From Oceanospirillaceae bacterium (lineage in GTDB: Bacteria; Pseudomonadota; Gammaproteobacteria; Pseudomonadales; Balneatricaceae), in contig DPHD01000022.1 of the NCBI GenBank assembly GCA_003523085.1, forward strand, positions 8,323 to 17,590: a stretch of 9,268 nucleotides of DNA, written 5' to 3'. Position 1 is the first letter of the stretch; each line of letters opens with the position of its first letter. The position numbers and the translations under genes were made by a program. Below are positions 1-6,219 of this stretch, piece by piece. The notes beneath the pieces are model-generated. The model saw nothing but the letters and a program-made list of their open reading frames with translations. It was not told the DNA's origin and made no database searches.

Positions 1-22
1 TAACCAGCTGAACTACCGCTCC
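1..22 (-). tRNA. tRNA-Asp, 5' end only (cut by window edge)
   Basis: Read on the minus strand, these bases give the acceptor 5' strand GGAGCGG, then T8, A9 and a D-arm GTTC with a D-loop holding the invariant GG and ending GGTTA. This matches the 5' end of bacterial tRNA-Asp (GUC) as I remember it. The anticodon and 3' half lie outside the window, so the identity rests on the 5' 22 bases only. The strong promoter just upstream, at 73-100 on the same strand, supports a real transcribed tRNA gene that may be the first of a tRNA operon. Confidence 0.85.
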
Positions 23-72
23 GCTATTCCTTTTGGCTAAACCGTGTTCGGCGTTGCCTTTAGGAGATGCGC

Positions 73-100
73 ATTTTAATGATTTCTTCAGCCGTGTCAA
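73..100 (-). promoter_or_regulatory. sigma-70 promoter of the tRNA-Asp gene
   Basis: On the minus strand there is a perfect -35 TTGACA (95-100), a 16-base spacer, and a -10 TAAAAT (73-78). The -10 is followed by a GC-rich start region beginning GCGC, the discriminator type found in stable-RNA promoters under stringent control. Upstream of the -35 (about 101-130) is an A/T-tract stretch that could act as an UP element. The predicted start near position 66 gives a leader of about 44 bases before the mature tRNA 5' end at 22, to be removed by RNase P. The boxes are seen directly; stringent control is inferred. Confidence 0.8.
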
Positions 101-158
101 ACGTTTAGGCAAAAAAACTTAATATTTCTTTAAGTTGTTCAAAAAGCATACACATTTA

Positions 159-170
159 GCCAATATTGGC
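159..170. repeat. 12-bp perfect palindrome in the tRNA/lipoprotein intergenic region
   Basis: GCCAATATTGGC is self-complementary over all 12 bases. It lies between the divergent tRNA-Asp promoter and the lipoprotein gene, in a gene-free stretch (23-267) that otherwise holds only those promoters and the hairpin at 208-234. It could be an operator half-way between the two transcripts, or chance. I do not recognise it as the site of a specific regulator. Confidence 0.5.
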
Positions 171-187
171 CGCCTAAGCGTCTTCAC

Positions 188-216
188 TTGGAACCTATGC
201 TCGGATAGTTTAGTCT
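188..216 (+). promoter_or_regulatory. possible promoter of the lipoprotein gene
   Basis: A -35-like TTGGAA (188-193) stands 17 bases from a weak -10-like TAGTCT (211-216). This is the best-spaced pair I found between the tRNA promoter and the ATG at 268, but the -10 matches the consensus at only three positions. The -10 also overlaps the left arm of the inverted repeat at 208-234, so a protein bound to the repeat would block it. Low confidence. Confidence 0.3.
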
Positions 217-234
217 TATTAGCATAAGACAAAC
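208..234 (+). repeat. inverted repeat / hairpin upstream of the lipoprotein start
   Basis: The arms GTCTTAT (213-219) and ATAAGAC (224-230) pair perfectly around a 4-base loop, TAGC. After one bulged A at 212, the flanking GTTT (208-211) and AAAC (231-234) extend the stem to 11 pairs. No T-tract follows on either strand, so it is not a normal terminator. It ends 33 bases before the ATG at 268. It could be an operator next to the promoter or a 5'-UTR hairpin; the sequence cannot decide. Confidence 0.6.
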
Positions 235-267
235 TGTTGCCACCTTGCATACTGTAGGAAAGTCACT

Positions 268-843
268 ATGAAACCCATACTAAAAACCCTCGGCCTTAGC
301 CTGAGCCTATTTATCTCTGCTTGCGCCGTTAGCCCCCAATCAGTGGTTGTAGAGCCCCTAATTAACGTCTCTGGCGCCCTATACGGACAAGGTCGCGCCC
401 TTACCATTACTGTAGAAGATCATCGCGCTAACACCGCCTTAGGCAGTCGAGGCGGGATCTATGAAACCTCTAGCACAATCACCCTGTCAAACAACATTAA
501 CACCGCCCTACTGGCTGCTGCTAAAGCCGCTAGCCTACAGCTTGGATTTGACGGCAGTAGTTCTGCTACGCCTGCACACGTCACCCTAGTACTTGAGCAA
601 CTCACCTACGACACTCAAACTCACAACCTTATTCACACCATTAACTTGGATGCCAACATCACAATCATTACAGACGTTAATGGTAGCAATCATATAGGCC
701 ACTACCGCACCCAGCGCAGCCATAAATTTCCGCGCTTGCCAGATGCTCAAAAGAACGCCGAAATCATCAATGAAGTACTGAGCACCAGTTTAGAGCGTGG
801 ATTTAGCGACATCAGCTTAGCCAATTTTTTGGCGCTCAATTAG
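268..843 (+). CDS. yajG: YajG-family outer-membrane lipoprotein
   Basis: This 191-residue protein has a lipoprotein signal: positively charged Met-Lys start, hydrophobic stretch 8-16, and lipobox ISAC with the lipidated Cys at 19. The residue after the Cys is Ala, not Asp, so sorting to the outer membrane is expected. The mature part resembles E. coli YajG (about 192 residues). Shared points are a P-x-I/L-x-V segment just after the signal, an alternating hydrophobic strand region (about 110-140), and a C-terminal run of the type INEVLSTSLE-x-SDISLANFL that matches the VNSVLTDTIADMSQD part of YajG. No catalytic motif is visible and the family has no settled function. The start is well supported by AGGAA at 256-260, seven bases before the ATG. 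It appears monocistronic, divergent from tRNA-Asp. The family assignment is by recalled similarity and is fairly but not fully sure. Confidence 0.78.
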   Translation: MKPILKTLGLSLSLFISACAVSPQSVVVEPLINVSGALYGQGRALTITVEDHRANTALGSRGGIYETSSTITLSNNINTALLAAAKAASLQLGFDGSSSATPAHVTLVLEQLTYDTQTHNLIHTINLDANITIITDVNGSNHIGHYRTQRSHKFPRLPDAQKNAEIINEVLSTSLERGFSDISLANFLALN

Positions 844-871
844 CCCTTTTTTAAACATAGTGTTGAACATA

Positions 872-893
872 GCCCGTCAACACGGGCCTTGTT
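872..893 (+). terminator. possible rho-independent terminator after the lipoprotein gene
   Basis: GCCCGT (872-877) pairs with ACGGGC (882-887) around the 4-base loop CAAC. A short T-rich tail, CTTGTTT, follows. The stem is stable and rightly placed about 30 bases after the stop codon, but the T-tract is broken, so termination may be partial. The rest of 844-996 holds only the promoter of the next gene. Confidence 0.5.
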
Positions 894-910
894 TGGTAAA
901 ATAATACTGT

Positions 911-939
911 TTGATGACGTTTTTATAGTTTTCTAAATA
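911..939 (+). promoter_or_regulatory. probable promoter of the alanine aminotransferase gene
   Basis: A -35 TTGATG (911-916) and a -10 TAAATA (934-939) are separated by 17 bases in an AT-rich stretch. The start would fall near 946, giving a leader of about 50 bases before the ATG at 997. The match to sigma-70 consensus is good but not perfect, and I see no clear operator. Confidence 0.45.
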
Positions 940-996
940 ATTTCTTCCACGTATGATAAGTAATTATTATCGCAATTATCCTACGAGATTAAGTCT

Positions 997-2211
997 ATGA
1001 GCATGATACGCAAGTCACAGAAATTGATAAACGTATGCTACGACATCCGCGGCCCAGTACTTGATGAAGCCAAGCGTCTAGAAGACGAAGGTAGCCGCAT
1101 CATCAAACTCAACATCGGCAACCCTGCCCCGTTTGGTTTTGAAGCGCCGGAAGAAATCGTCCAAGACGTGATTCACAACTTACCTAATGCGCAAGGTTAT
1201 TGCGACTCTAAAGGCCTATTTGCTGCCCGCAAAGCGGTGATGCACGAATGCCAGCGCAAACAGGTTAAAAACGTCACCATCGACGACATCTACATTGGCA
1301 ATGGCGTCAGCGAACTGATTGTGATGGCCATGCAGGGCCTTCTCAACGAAGGTGATGAAATGCTCATCCCGGCGCCAGATTACCCACTATGGACTGCTGC
1401 CACCTCGTTATCGGGCGGTTCACCCGTACACTACCGTTGCGATGAAGAAAACGGCTGGCAGCCAGATTTAGAAGACATGGAAGCCAAGATTAACGACCGT
1501 ACTCGCGGCATAGTAGTAATCAACCCCAACAACCCTACCGGCGCGGTCTACAGCGAAGCAACATTGCTAGCCATTATCGAACTAGCGCGGCGTCACAAGC
1601 TGATTATTTTTGCCGACGAAATTTACGACAAAATTCTTTACGAAGACGCCAAATTCACGCCTATGGCAAGCCTTGCCGACGATGTGTTCTTCATGAGCTT
1701 TAACGGCTTGTCTAAAACCTACCGTGCTGCGGGCTTCCGTTCTGGCTGGGTGGTTTTGTCTGGCGCCAAGCACATTGCCAAAGACTACATTCAGGGGTTA
1801 GACATGCTCGCCAGCATGCGTCTATGCTCCAATGTACCGAGTCAGTATGCCATTCAAACGGCGCTGGGGGGTTATCAAAGCATCAAGGAGTTAATTGTTG
1901 ATGGTGGCCGCTTAAAACGTCAACGTGACATGGCATGGCAAATGCTTGATGCCCTTCCGGGCGTGTCCTGTCACAAGCCAGAAGGCGCATTGTATTTATT
2001 CGTAAAGTTAGATGCAGAAATCTATCCGATTGAAAATGACGAAAAGTTTGCCTTTGATTTGTTATCGCAACAAAAGGTATTGGTGGTGCAAGGTAGCGGC
2101 TTTAATATGCCAGACAGCCAACACTTTCGCATCGTGTTCTTGCCCCACGAAGAGCAGCTGATAGAAGCCGTAGGCCGCATAGCCACCTTCCTCGCCACGC
2201 TACGTAAGTAA
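997..2211 (+). CDS. alaA: alanine aminotransferase, AlaA type (PLP-dependent)
   Basis: The 404-residue protein is a class I/II aminotransferase that aligns along its whole length with E. coli AlaA (YfbQ, 405 residues). That cytosolic enzyme makes alanine from pyruvate and glutamate using pyridoxal phosphate. Landmarks are the N-terminal NVCYDIRGPVL (12-22), LNIGNPAPFGF (38-48), VPAPDYPLW-like IPAPDYPLW (124-132), INPNNPTGAVYS (175-186), FADEIYDKILY (205-215) with PLP-ring Asp207 and Tyr210, the Schiff-base Lys240 in NGLSKTYR, and substrate-carboxylate Arg378 in HFRIV. All key residues are present. The ATG at 997 puts the N-terminus level with AlaA; GAGA at 986-989 is a modest ribosome site, and an ATG two codons later is possible. 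Transcription appears to be from its own promoter. Its stop lies two bases from the stop of the convergent methyltransferase gene. Very similar transaminases can be hard to separate, but this identity is strong. Confidence 0.93.
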   Translation: MSMIRKSQKLINVCYDIRGPVLDEAKRLEDEGSRIIKLNIGNPAPFGFEAPEEIVQDVIHNLPNAQGYCDSKGLFAARKAVMHECQRKQVKNVTIDDIYIGNGVSELIVMAMQGLLNEGDEMLIPAPDYPLWTAATSLSGGSPVHYRCDEENGWQPDLEDMEAKINDRTRGIVVINPNNPTGAVYSEATLLAIIELARRHKLIIFADEIYDKILYEDAKFTPMASLADDVFFMSFNGLSKTYRAAGFRSGWVVLSGAKHIAKDYIQGLDMLASMRLCSNVPSQYAIQTALGGYQSIKELIVDGGRLKRQRDMAWQMLDALPGVSCHKPEGALYLFVKLDAEIYPIENDEKFAFDLLSQQKVLVVQGSGFNMPDSQHFRIVFLPHEEQLIEAVGRIATFLATLRK

Positions 2212-2213
2212 CC

Positions 2214-3134
2214 CTAAAGCTGATAAATCATCACCTTCAAAGCCGCCTCAGGGTCCCGCTCTTCAAAGTCAGGGCTAGCCTCGAGGCGCTTTACCAGCTG
2301 GGCTGTGGGCATTGCGGCTTGCACTAGGGCGTTAAACTCAAAGCTAGTCATCGACGGGCTATTGCAACATAGCATGAGCCGACCACCGGGGTTAAGCATT
2401 CCAGGCAAACGGCGCAATAACTTGGGGTAGTCTCGAGAGAGTTCAAAGCTACCTTTCTGAAAACTCGGCGGGTCGGCAATAATAATGTCATAGGGGCCCT
2501 GCTTATCTAGCTTACCCATACTTTTTAATATTTGGTGGGCAAAGTACTTCACCTTGGCGTCTTGCTGCTGGTTGAGCGCTTGGTTATCACGCCCGCGCCT
2601 TAACACACCGCCGTTCATGTCCATATTAATCACTTGGTTAGCGCCCCCAGCGATGGCTGCCACCGACAAACTACAAGTGAAGGCAAAAAGATTAAGTACT
2701 TTCGTGTCTTGGGCATGGTCTCGTACCCACTGCCTACCCGGCGCCATATCTAAAAACAAACCGGTGTTTTGATGCTGGCTGGTGACATGGAACGCCAAGC
2801 CTTGCTCATAAGCCACAAGATGCGTTGGCACCTCGCCCCAATACACGCTGTTAAGCGCGGGTTTCTCGTACCTTACTTGGATGAGAAAACCATCGATATA
2901 GGGCTGCCACTGGGCTAACAACGCCTCACACAACTGCTGTTGCTGGTTATGGGGTTGAAATACCGTGAGCATCAACAAGCCCGGGTAATAGTCGATACTA
3001 ATTTGCTCCCAACCGGCAAAACATTTGCCCCGGCCATGGAGCAAACGCCTTGCCTCTTTGGGCTGAGCAGACACTTGAGCCAGCTTAGGCTGCATATGGT
3101 CGATAATGGTCTGAATCAGGCTTTCACTGGTCAT
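2214..3134 (-). CDS. class I SAM-dependent methyltransferase, RlmI/RlmK-like
   Basis: This 306-residue protein has the Rossmann methyltransferase fold of the RlmI-like group. NTGLFLDMAPGRQW (123-136) corresponds to the NTGYYLDMRDSR stretch of RlmI. Next come motif I around VLNLFAFTCSLSVAAIAGGA (146-165), an acidic strand end VINMDMN (168-174), and the DPPSF motif (221-225) typical of 23S rRNA base methyltransferases; NPGGRLMLCCNSP (248-260) follows. It is shorter than RlmI (about 396) and I see no N-terminal PUA domain, so it is not RlmI itself. The substrate is probably RNA but unproven. It is the last gene of the trmH-pdxB unit. Its ATG lies within the end of the kinase-like gene (11-base overlap) with no clear ribosome site of its own, which suggests translational coupling. 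Fold confidence is high; substrate confidence is low. Confidence 0.85.
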   Translation of the reverse strand: MTSESLIQTIIDHMQPKLAQVSAQPKEARRLLHGRGKCFAGWEQISIDYYPGLLMLTVFQPHNQQQQLCEALLAQWQPYIDGFLIQVRYEKPALNSVYWGEVPTHLVAYEQGLAFHVTSQHQNTGLFLDMAPGRQWVRDHAQDTKVLNLFAFTCSLSVAAIAGGANQVINMDMNGGVLRRGRDNQALNQQQDAKVKYFAHQILKSMGKLDKQGPYDIIIADPPSFQKGSFELSRDYPKLLRRLPGMLNPGGRLMLCCNSPSMTSFEFNALVQAAMPTAQLVKRLEASPDFEERDPEAALKVMIYQL

Positions 3135-4257
3135 GTTTGGGGTTGCCTAAAGGGTAGAGTAGAACATCATGGAAACCACAAATGACCGGTACTAAGCCTG
3201 CTAAATCCATATCTAATTGTGGATCGCCAGAATCCACGAGCAACGGCCTGCCAGCCAATTTTTTGAGTTTAGTTTTAGTGGCAATAATATGGATGTTTTC
3301 CATGCCTAAGTGTTTTATCAGTTCTGCGCTTAGCTGTTGGTTGCCGCGTCCTAACACATGGCCCTGGCCACCAATAAGAGTGATCACCAGCTGTGCTGGG
3401 TGATGCTCACATAAGCTTAGCAATTGCGTCGCTGTCACATCGCTAGCAATCAACTGCCCGTCTTCAACCACGTCCACGCCCAATAAGGTATTGGCCAATC
3501 CAAGGCCATCCATGACTGCGGCGACGGTGGAGCCCGATCCCATAATATAGCGCACATTGGGCTCCATCAGTTCTTCTATGTGAGCGGCAATATCATCTAA
3601 CACCAAACTTTCTAACTCATGGCCACCGACTTGACTGCTGTCTTTGGTTGCCTGCATGTATTGATGGGCTTCTGGTACTTGTAGCTCGCCGTAATAACGG
3701 GCTTTTACACGGCCTGCCCTAAATTCGTCTTCGTCTATGTCGCGCACTTCTTGGCTGCGCAAACTCACGAGCTCACCCTTGACTAATTGCGCAATCACCT
3801 GCCCTGCGGCAACGGGGGTAATGCCATACACGCCCGAATGAATTTTTACCCCAGCAGGAATACCCACTACGGGCACTTGGTCGCCAATGGCTTGCAACAG
3901 GTCTCGAGCAGTACCGTCGCCGCCGACAAACACAAGCAGATCTACGCCTTTAGATACTAAGGCTTGGGCGGCCTCTATCGTGTCGATTGCAGTGGTAGGC
4001 TGGGTTTTGGCAGCACCGATGATCTGCAGCGGCAAGCCCGCTGCGGTTACGCAATGCGCTCCCATGTCACCGGCGTAGGTAAACACACAGACGTCTAGGC
4101 CAGTAAGTTGCTCTAGTGCTTGCTGGCACCGTGCATTAGCCTTAGGCACCGCGCCTCTGGCCAGAGCTTGCTGGGCCACATTATCACTGCCCTTAAGGGC
4201 CACACTGCCACCTAAACCCGCTAAAGGGTTAACCACTAGGCCCATATTAAAGCTCAT
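3124..4257 (-). CDS. ATP-NAD kinase family protein (COG3199-like)
   Basis: This 377-residue protein belongs to the predicted ATP-NAD/polyphosphate kinase group distinct from NadK. The N-terminal strand and loop VVNPLAGLGG (8-17) and the nucleotide-binding LLVFVGGDGTARDL (107-120), with GGDGT at 112-116, are the family signature. GIPAGVKIHSGVY (132-144) and the C-terminal IGGQGHVLGRGNQQ (295-308) are further conserved-looking blocks. Real NAD kinases are usually about 290-300 residues, so this is a longer relative and its substrate is unknown. I chose the ATG at 4257 (MSFNMGLVVNP) because it overlaps the last codons of pdxB by 11 bases, matching the tight packing of this operon. The frame also opens upstream at a TTG (4269) and has another ATG at 4245. 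A role in cofactor phosphorylation is only inferred from the family and from its link to pdxB. Confidence 0.87.
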   Translation of the reverse strand: MSFNMGLVVNPLAGLGGSVALKGSDNVAQQALARGAVPKANARCQQALEQLTGLDVCVFTYAGDMGAHCVTAAGLPLQIIGAAKTQPTTAIDTIEAAQALVSKGVDLLVFVGGDGTARDLLQAIGDQVPVVGIPAGVKIHSGVYGITPVAAGQVIAQLVKGELVSLRSQEVRDIDEDEFRAGRVKARYYGELQVPEAHQYMQATKDSSQVGGHELESLVLDDIAAHIEELMEPNVRYIMGSGSTVAAVMDGLGLANTLLGVDVVEDGQLIASDVTATQLLSLCEHHPAQLVITLIGGQGHVLGRGNQQLSAELIKHLGMENIHIIATKTKLKKLAGRPLLVDSGDPQLDMDLAGLVPVICGFHDVLLYPLGNPKHDQ

Positions 4258-5386
4258 TGGCCAACCCAAAACCGAGACCCACCATCATATCGCTGATTTC
4301 AGCGTCGGCGATACCGTCCAGCCGCAAGCTAGAAAATTCGCGCCTCACTGGGTAGTTTTTTCTTAACAAATCAAAATCGTTACTATTTTGCATGCAGCGC
4401 ATACGGGCGTCGTCTTGCATCAATGGATAAACTGCATTACAGGCTTGCTGCATGGCTTGTTTGGCCGTTGCGCTTGGGCTTATGGTCAGCTTTGCCAACG
4501 CAGGCTCTGGAATTAGGTGTTCTAAGGCCTTACCTTCCTGCAGCCCAAAATGTTGGCACAGCGCTTGGTAAATCATATGGGTGCCGCGCATCTTTCCTTC
4601 TAAGGAGTGGCCTGCAATGTGAGGCGTGACGCAGTGGCTATAGCCGAATAACTGGGTGTCTATGTTCGGCTCTTGATGCCATACGTCCATGTATAAATGT
4701 AAATCGTTATGCTGTTGCTGGCGCGCTAACAGCGCTTGCTGATCGATTACTTCGCCACGGCCAGCGCTAATTAACACCGTATTTTTGGCTAGGCTCCTTA
4801 TCCGCTGTGAGTTAATTAGATTGTCTGTGGCATGCAGCCCGTTTGTGGTTAAGGGCGTATGCAGGCATACAATTTGACTTTGAGCTAACAATTCATCGAG
4901 CTCTACCAGACCATTTTGCCCAGCCTCAGCTTGAGGCGCATCACAGATTAACAGGTTAAATCCAGCGTTCCTTAGTCGCTGAGCTAGTCGGCCGCCCACG
5001 TTGCCAGCCCCCACTATACCAATAGTGACCTTACTGGGGTCTATGCCTAAGGTTTGCCATGCATGGTTTAGGCAAGCAATAGCATAGTCGCCTACCCCAG
5101 CCGCGTTACAACCCGGGGCATTGCGCCAAACAATGTTATTGGCATCCATATAGTCCTTCGCTAAATGATCCGTACCTATGGTGCAAGTACCGACAAACTG
5201 CACTTTGCTCTGGCTCAGTATGGCCGGAGTTATTTTAGCTGTAGAACGTAATACCAAGGCGTCTGCGTGAGCTACCTGCTCAGCACTTATGGTGCGGCCA
5301 TTGACCTTGGTAATCTTGGCGAGGCCACCAAAAAACTCATCAAGGAGCAGTATATTTTCGTCGGCAACAATATTAATTAAACCCAT
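4247..5386 (-). CDS. pdxB: erythronate-4-phosphate dehydrogenase (vitamin B6 synthesis)
   Basis: PdxB oxidises 4-phosphoerythronate to the 2-oxo acid, the second step of the DXP-dependent pyridoxal phosphate pathway, in the cytosol. The 379-residue length fits the family (E. coli 378). The D-2-hydroxyacid dehydrogenase core shows the Rossmann motif GIVGAGNVGG (123-132) and the catalytic triad Arg210 (SAGRG), Glu239 (HQEPN) and His256 (PHIAGHS). PdxB-type landmarks are the start IVADENILLLDEFF (6-19), the FVGTCTIGTDHLA block (64-76), WRNAPGCNA (87-95) and a C-terminal dimerisation region ending in RREFSSLRL (348-356). Its ATG overlaps the trmH stop as TAATG, and AGGAA lies at suitable distance inside the end of trmH, so the two are translationally coupled. 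It is followed by the overlapping kinase-like gene. The assignment is firm. Confidence 0.95.
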   Translation of the reverse strand: MGLINIVADENILLLDEFFGGLAKITKVNGRTISAEQVAHADALVLRSTAKITPAILSQSKVQFVGTCTIGTDHLAKDYMDANNIVWRNAPGCNAAGVGDYAIACLNHAWQTLGIDPSKVTIGIVGAGNVGGRLAQRLRNAGFNLLICDAPQAEAGQNGLVELDELLAQSQIVCLHTPLTTNGLHATDNLINSQRIRSLAKNTVLISAGRGEVIDQQALLARQQQHNDLHLYMDVWHQEPNIDTQLFGYSHCVTPHIAGHSLEGKMRGTHMIYQALCQHFGLQEGKALEHLIPEPALAKLTISPSATAKQAMQQACNAVYPLMQDDARMRCMQNSNDFDLLRKNYPVRREFSSLRLDGIADAEISDMMVGLGFGLANEL

Positions 5387-6120
5387 TAGTTCATTTCCTG
5401 ATTTAGTATCGGTGCCTTTTGTTTGGCAGGTTTGGTTGATAGGTCTGCCCGTGCACTAGCGTACCATTGGTTGAGGTTGACAATACCGCCGTCTAATTCC
5501 ATTGCAGGGTAACCTAAACCATGACGATGGCAAAACTCAGCCACCTCTGGATGGCTCCAGCGAAATAGGGTGTTATGGTAATCTGAGCCCGTAAGCTGGG
5601 GGCGGTGGTAGCTGCCGCTTAAGTCTCGCTGGCGCTGCGCCTCTAACAATATCACGGCCGCAGCAACAGACACGTTAAACGAATGCACCATGCCCAACAT
5701 CGGAATCACCACTTGGTGGTCTGAAGCAGCAACGGCCTCGTCACTCACGCCGTGCATTTCCGCGCCTAAAATCAATGCCGTCGGCAAGGTGTAATCTAGG
5801 GCACGAAAATCGACCGCATTTTCGCTAAAGTGAGCCGAGACCAGCTGCATACCTTGTTGTTTAGCAGCTGCTAAGGCGCTGGCAATATTATCGTGCGCCA
5901 CCACATTCACCCATTGCTGGCTGCCACGAGCCGTGCGCTTGTGTTCTCGAAAACCTTCTTCTGGAGTAACAATATGGGCATTGTGCACACCCACAGCATC
6001 ACAGGTGCGGATCAGCGCAGCTACATTTTGGGCTTTATTCACTTGGTCGGTAATGATGGTTAAATCAAGTTGTCTGCGGGCTAAAGTGGCTTTATATTTT
6101 GCCAAACGATCTGGAGTCAT
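5386..6120 (-). CDS. trmH: tRNA (guanosine-18-2'-O)-methyltransferase
   Basis: TrmH methylates the ribose of G18 in the tRNA D-loop. The 244-residue protein matches E. coli TrmH (229) throughout: MxPxR at the start, LARRQLDLTI (13-22), and the SPOUT knot motifs. Family catalytic and SAM-site residues are present: Asn32 and Arg38 in QNVAALIRTCDAVG, Glu121 in LILGAEMHG, and Ser147/Asn149 in MLGMVHSFNVSVA. The spacing equals that of the well-studied Thermus enzyme (Arg41, Glu124, Ser150, Asn152) shifted by three. NAVDFRALDYT (101-111) is also TrmH-specific, which argues against the related RlmB and TrmL. A lysine-containing C-terminal tail from about 222 is longer than in E. coli. It is the first gene of the four-gene minus-strand unit. 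No strong ribosome site precedes the ATG; the next in-frame start would cut the first motif region, so this start is kept. Confidence 0.94.
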   Translation of the reverse strand: MTPDRLAKYKATLARRQLDLTIITDQVNKAQNVAALIRTCDAVGVHNAHIVTPEEGFREHKRTARGSQQWVNVVAHDNIASALAAAKQQGMQLVSAHFSENAVDFRALDYTLPTALILGAEMHGVSDEAVAASDHQVVIPMLGMVHSFNVSVAAAVILLEAQRQRDLSGSYHRPQLTGSDYHNTLFRWSHPEVAEFCHRHGLGYPAMELDGGIVNLNQWYASARADLSTKPAKQKAPILNQEMN

Positions 6121-6154
6121 AGTATTCAGGCAAAGGCGTAGCTATCGGCCTTTA

Positions 6155-6163
6155 ATGATACCA
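6155..6163 (-). promoter_or_regulatory. extended -10 promoter of the trmH-pdxB operon
   Basis: On the minus strand TGG directly precedes TATCAT (-10 at 6155-6160), giving the TGn extended -10 form with five of six consensus bases. No good -35 is present, as is common for extended -10 promoters. The start near 6148 would give a leader of about 28 bases to the trmH ATG at 6120. It lies back to back with the pheA promoter candidate. Confidence 0.45.
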
Positions 6164-6179
6164 ATTTATTCGCTGGATT

Positions 6180-6188
6180 TGTTACACT
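6180..6188 (+). promoter_or_regulatory. extended -10 promoter of the pheA unit
   Basis: TGT (6180-6182) precedes TACACT (6183-6188), a TGn extended -10 with four of six consensus bases. The start near 6195 gives a leader of about 25 bases before the ATG at 6220. No clear -35 is seen; that position (about 6160-6165) overlaps the opposing trmH -10. I found no attenuator or leader peptide in the 6121-6219 gap, which is too short for the classical pheA attenuator arrangement. Confidence 0.4.
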
Positions 6189-6219
6189 GCGCAGCATAAC
6201 GTACTAAATGACATGATCA

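Noticed and set aside
219..407. Minus-strand open frame across the lipoprotein gene start
   Set aside because: It overlaps the signal peptide region of a well-supported gene and its upstream hairpin, and the product shows no family features.
4258..4269. Upstream TTG start for the ATP-NAD-kinase-like gene, adding MGWP
   Set aside because: It is a rare start with no clear ribosome site. The ATG at 4257 fits the conserved N-terminal strand and the overlap style of the operon better.
4423..4629. Plus-strand open frame inside pdxB, and similar antisense frames at 1582-1773, 2554-2772, 2940-3185, 3182-3403, 3887-4078, 6696-6893 and 7036-7386
   Set aside because: They lie inside well-identified genes in other frames and have no ribosome site or recognisable domain.
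997..5386. A functional link between the PLP enzyme AlaA and the PLP-synthesis gene pdxB
   Set aside because: They are on opposite strands in separate transcription units, and PLP enzymes are common, so the closeness is not evidence of a shared system.
6121..6219. A chorismate mutase domain or pheA leader peptide/attenuator upstream of the prephenate dehydratase
   Set aside because: The gap is 99 bases, with no suitable open frame, no phenylalanine-rich leader and no attenuator hairpins.
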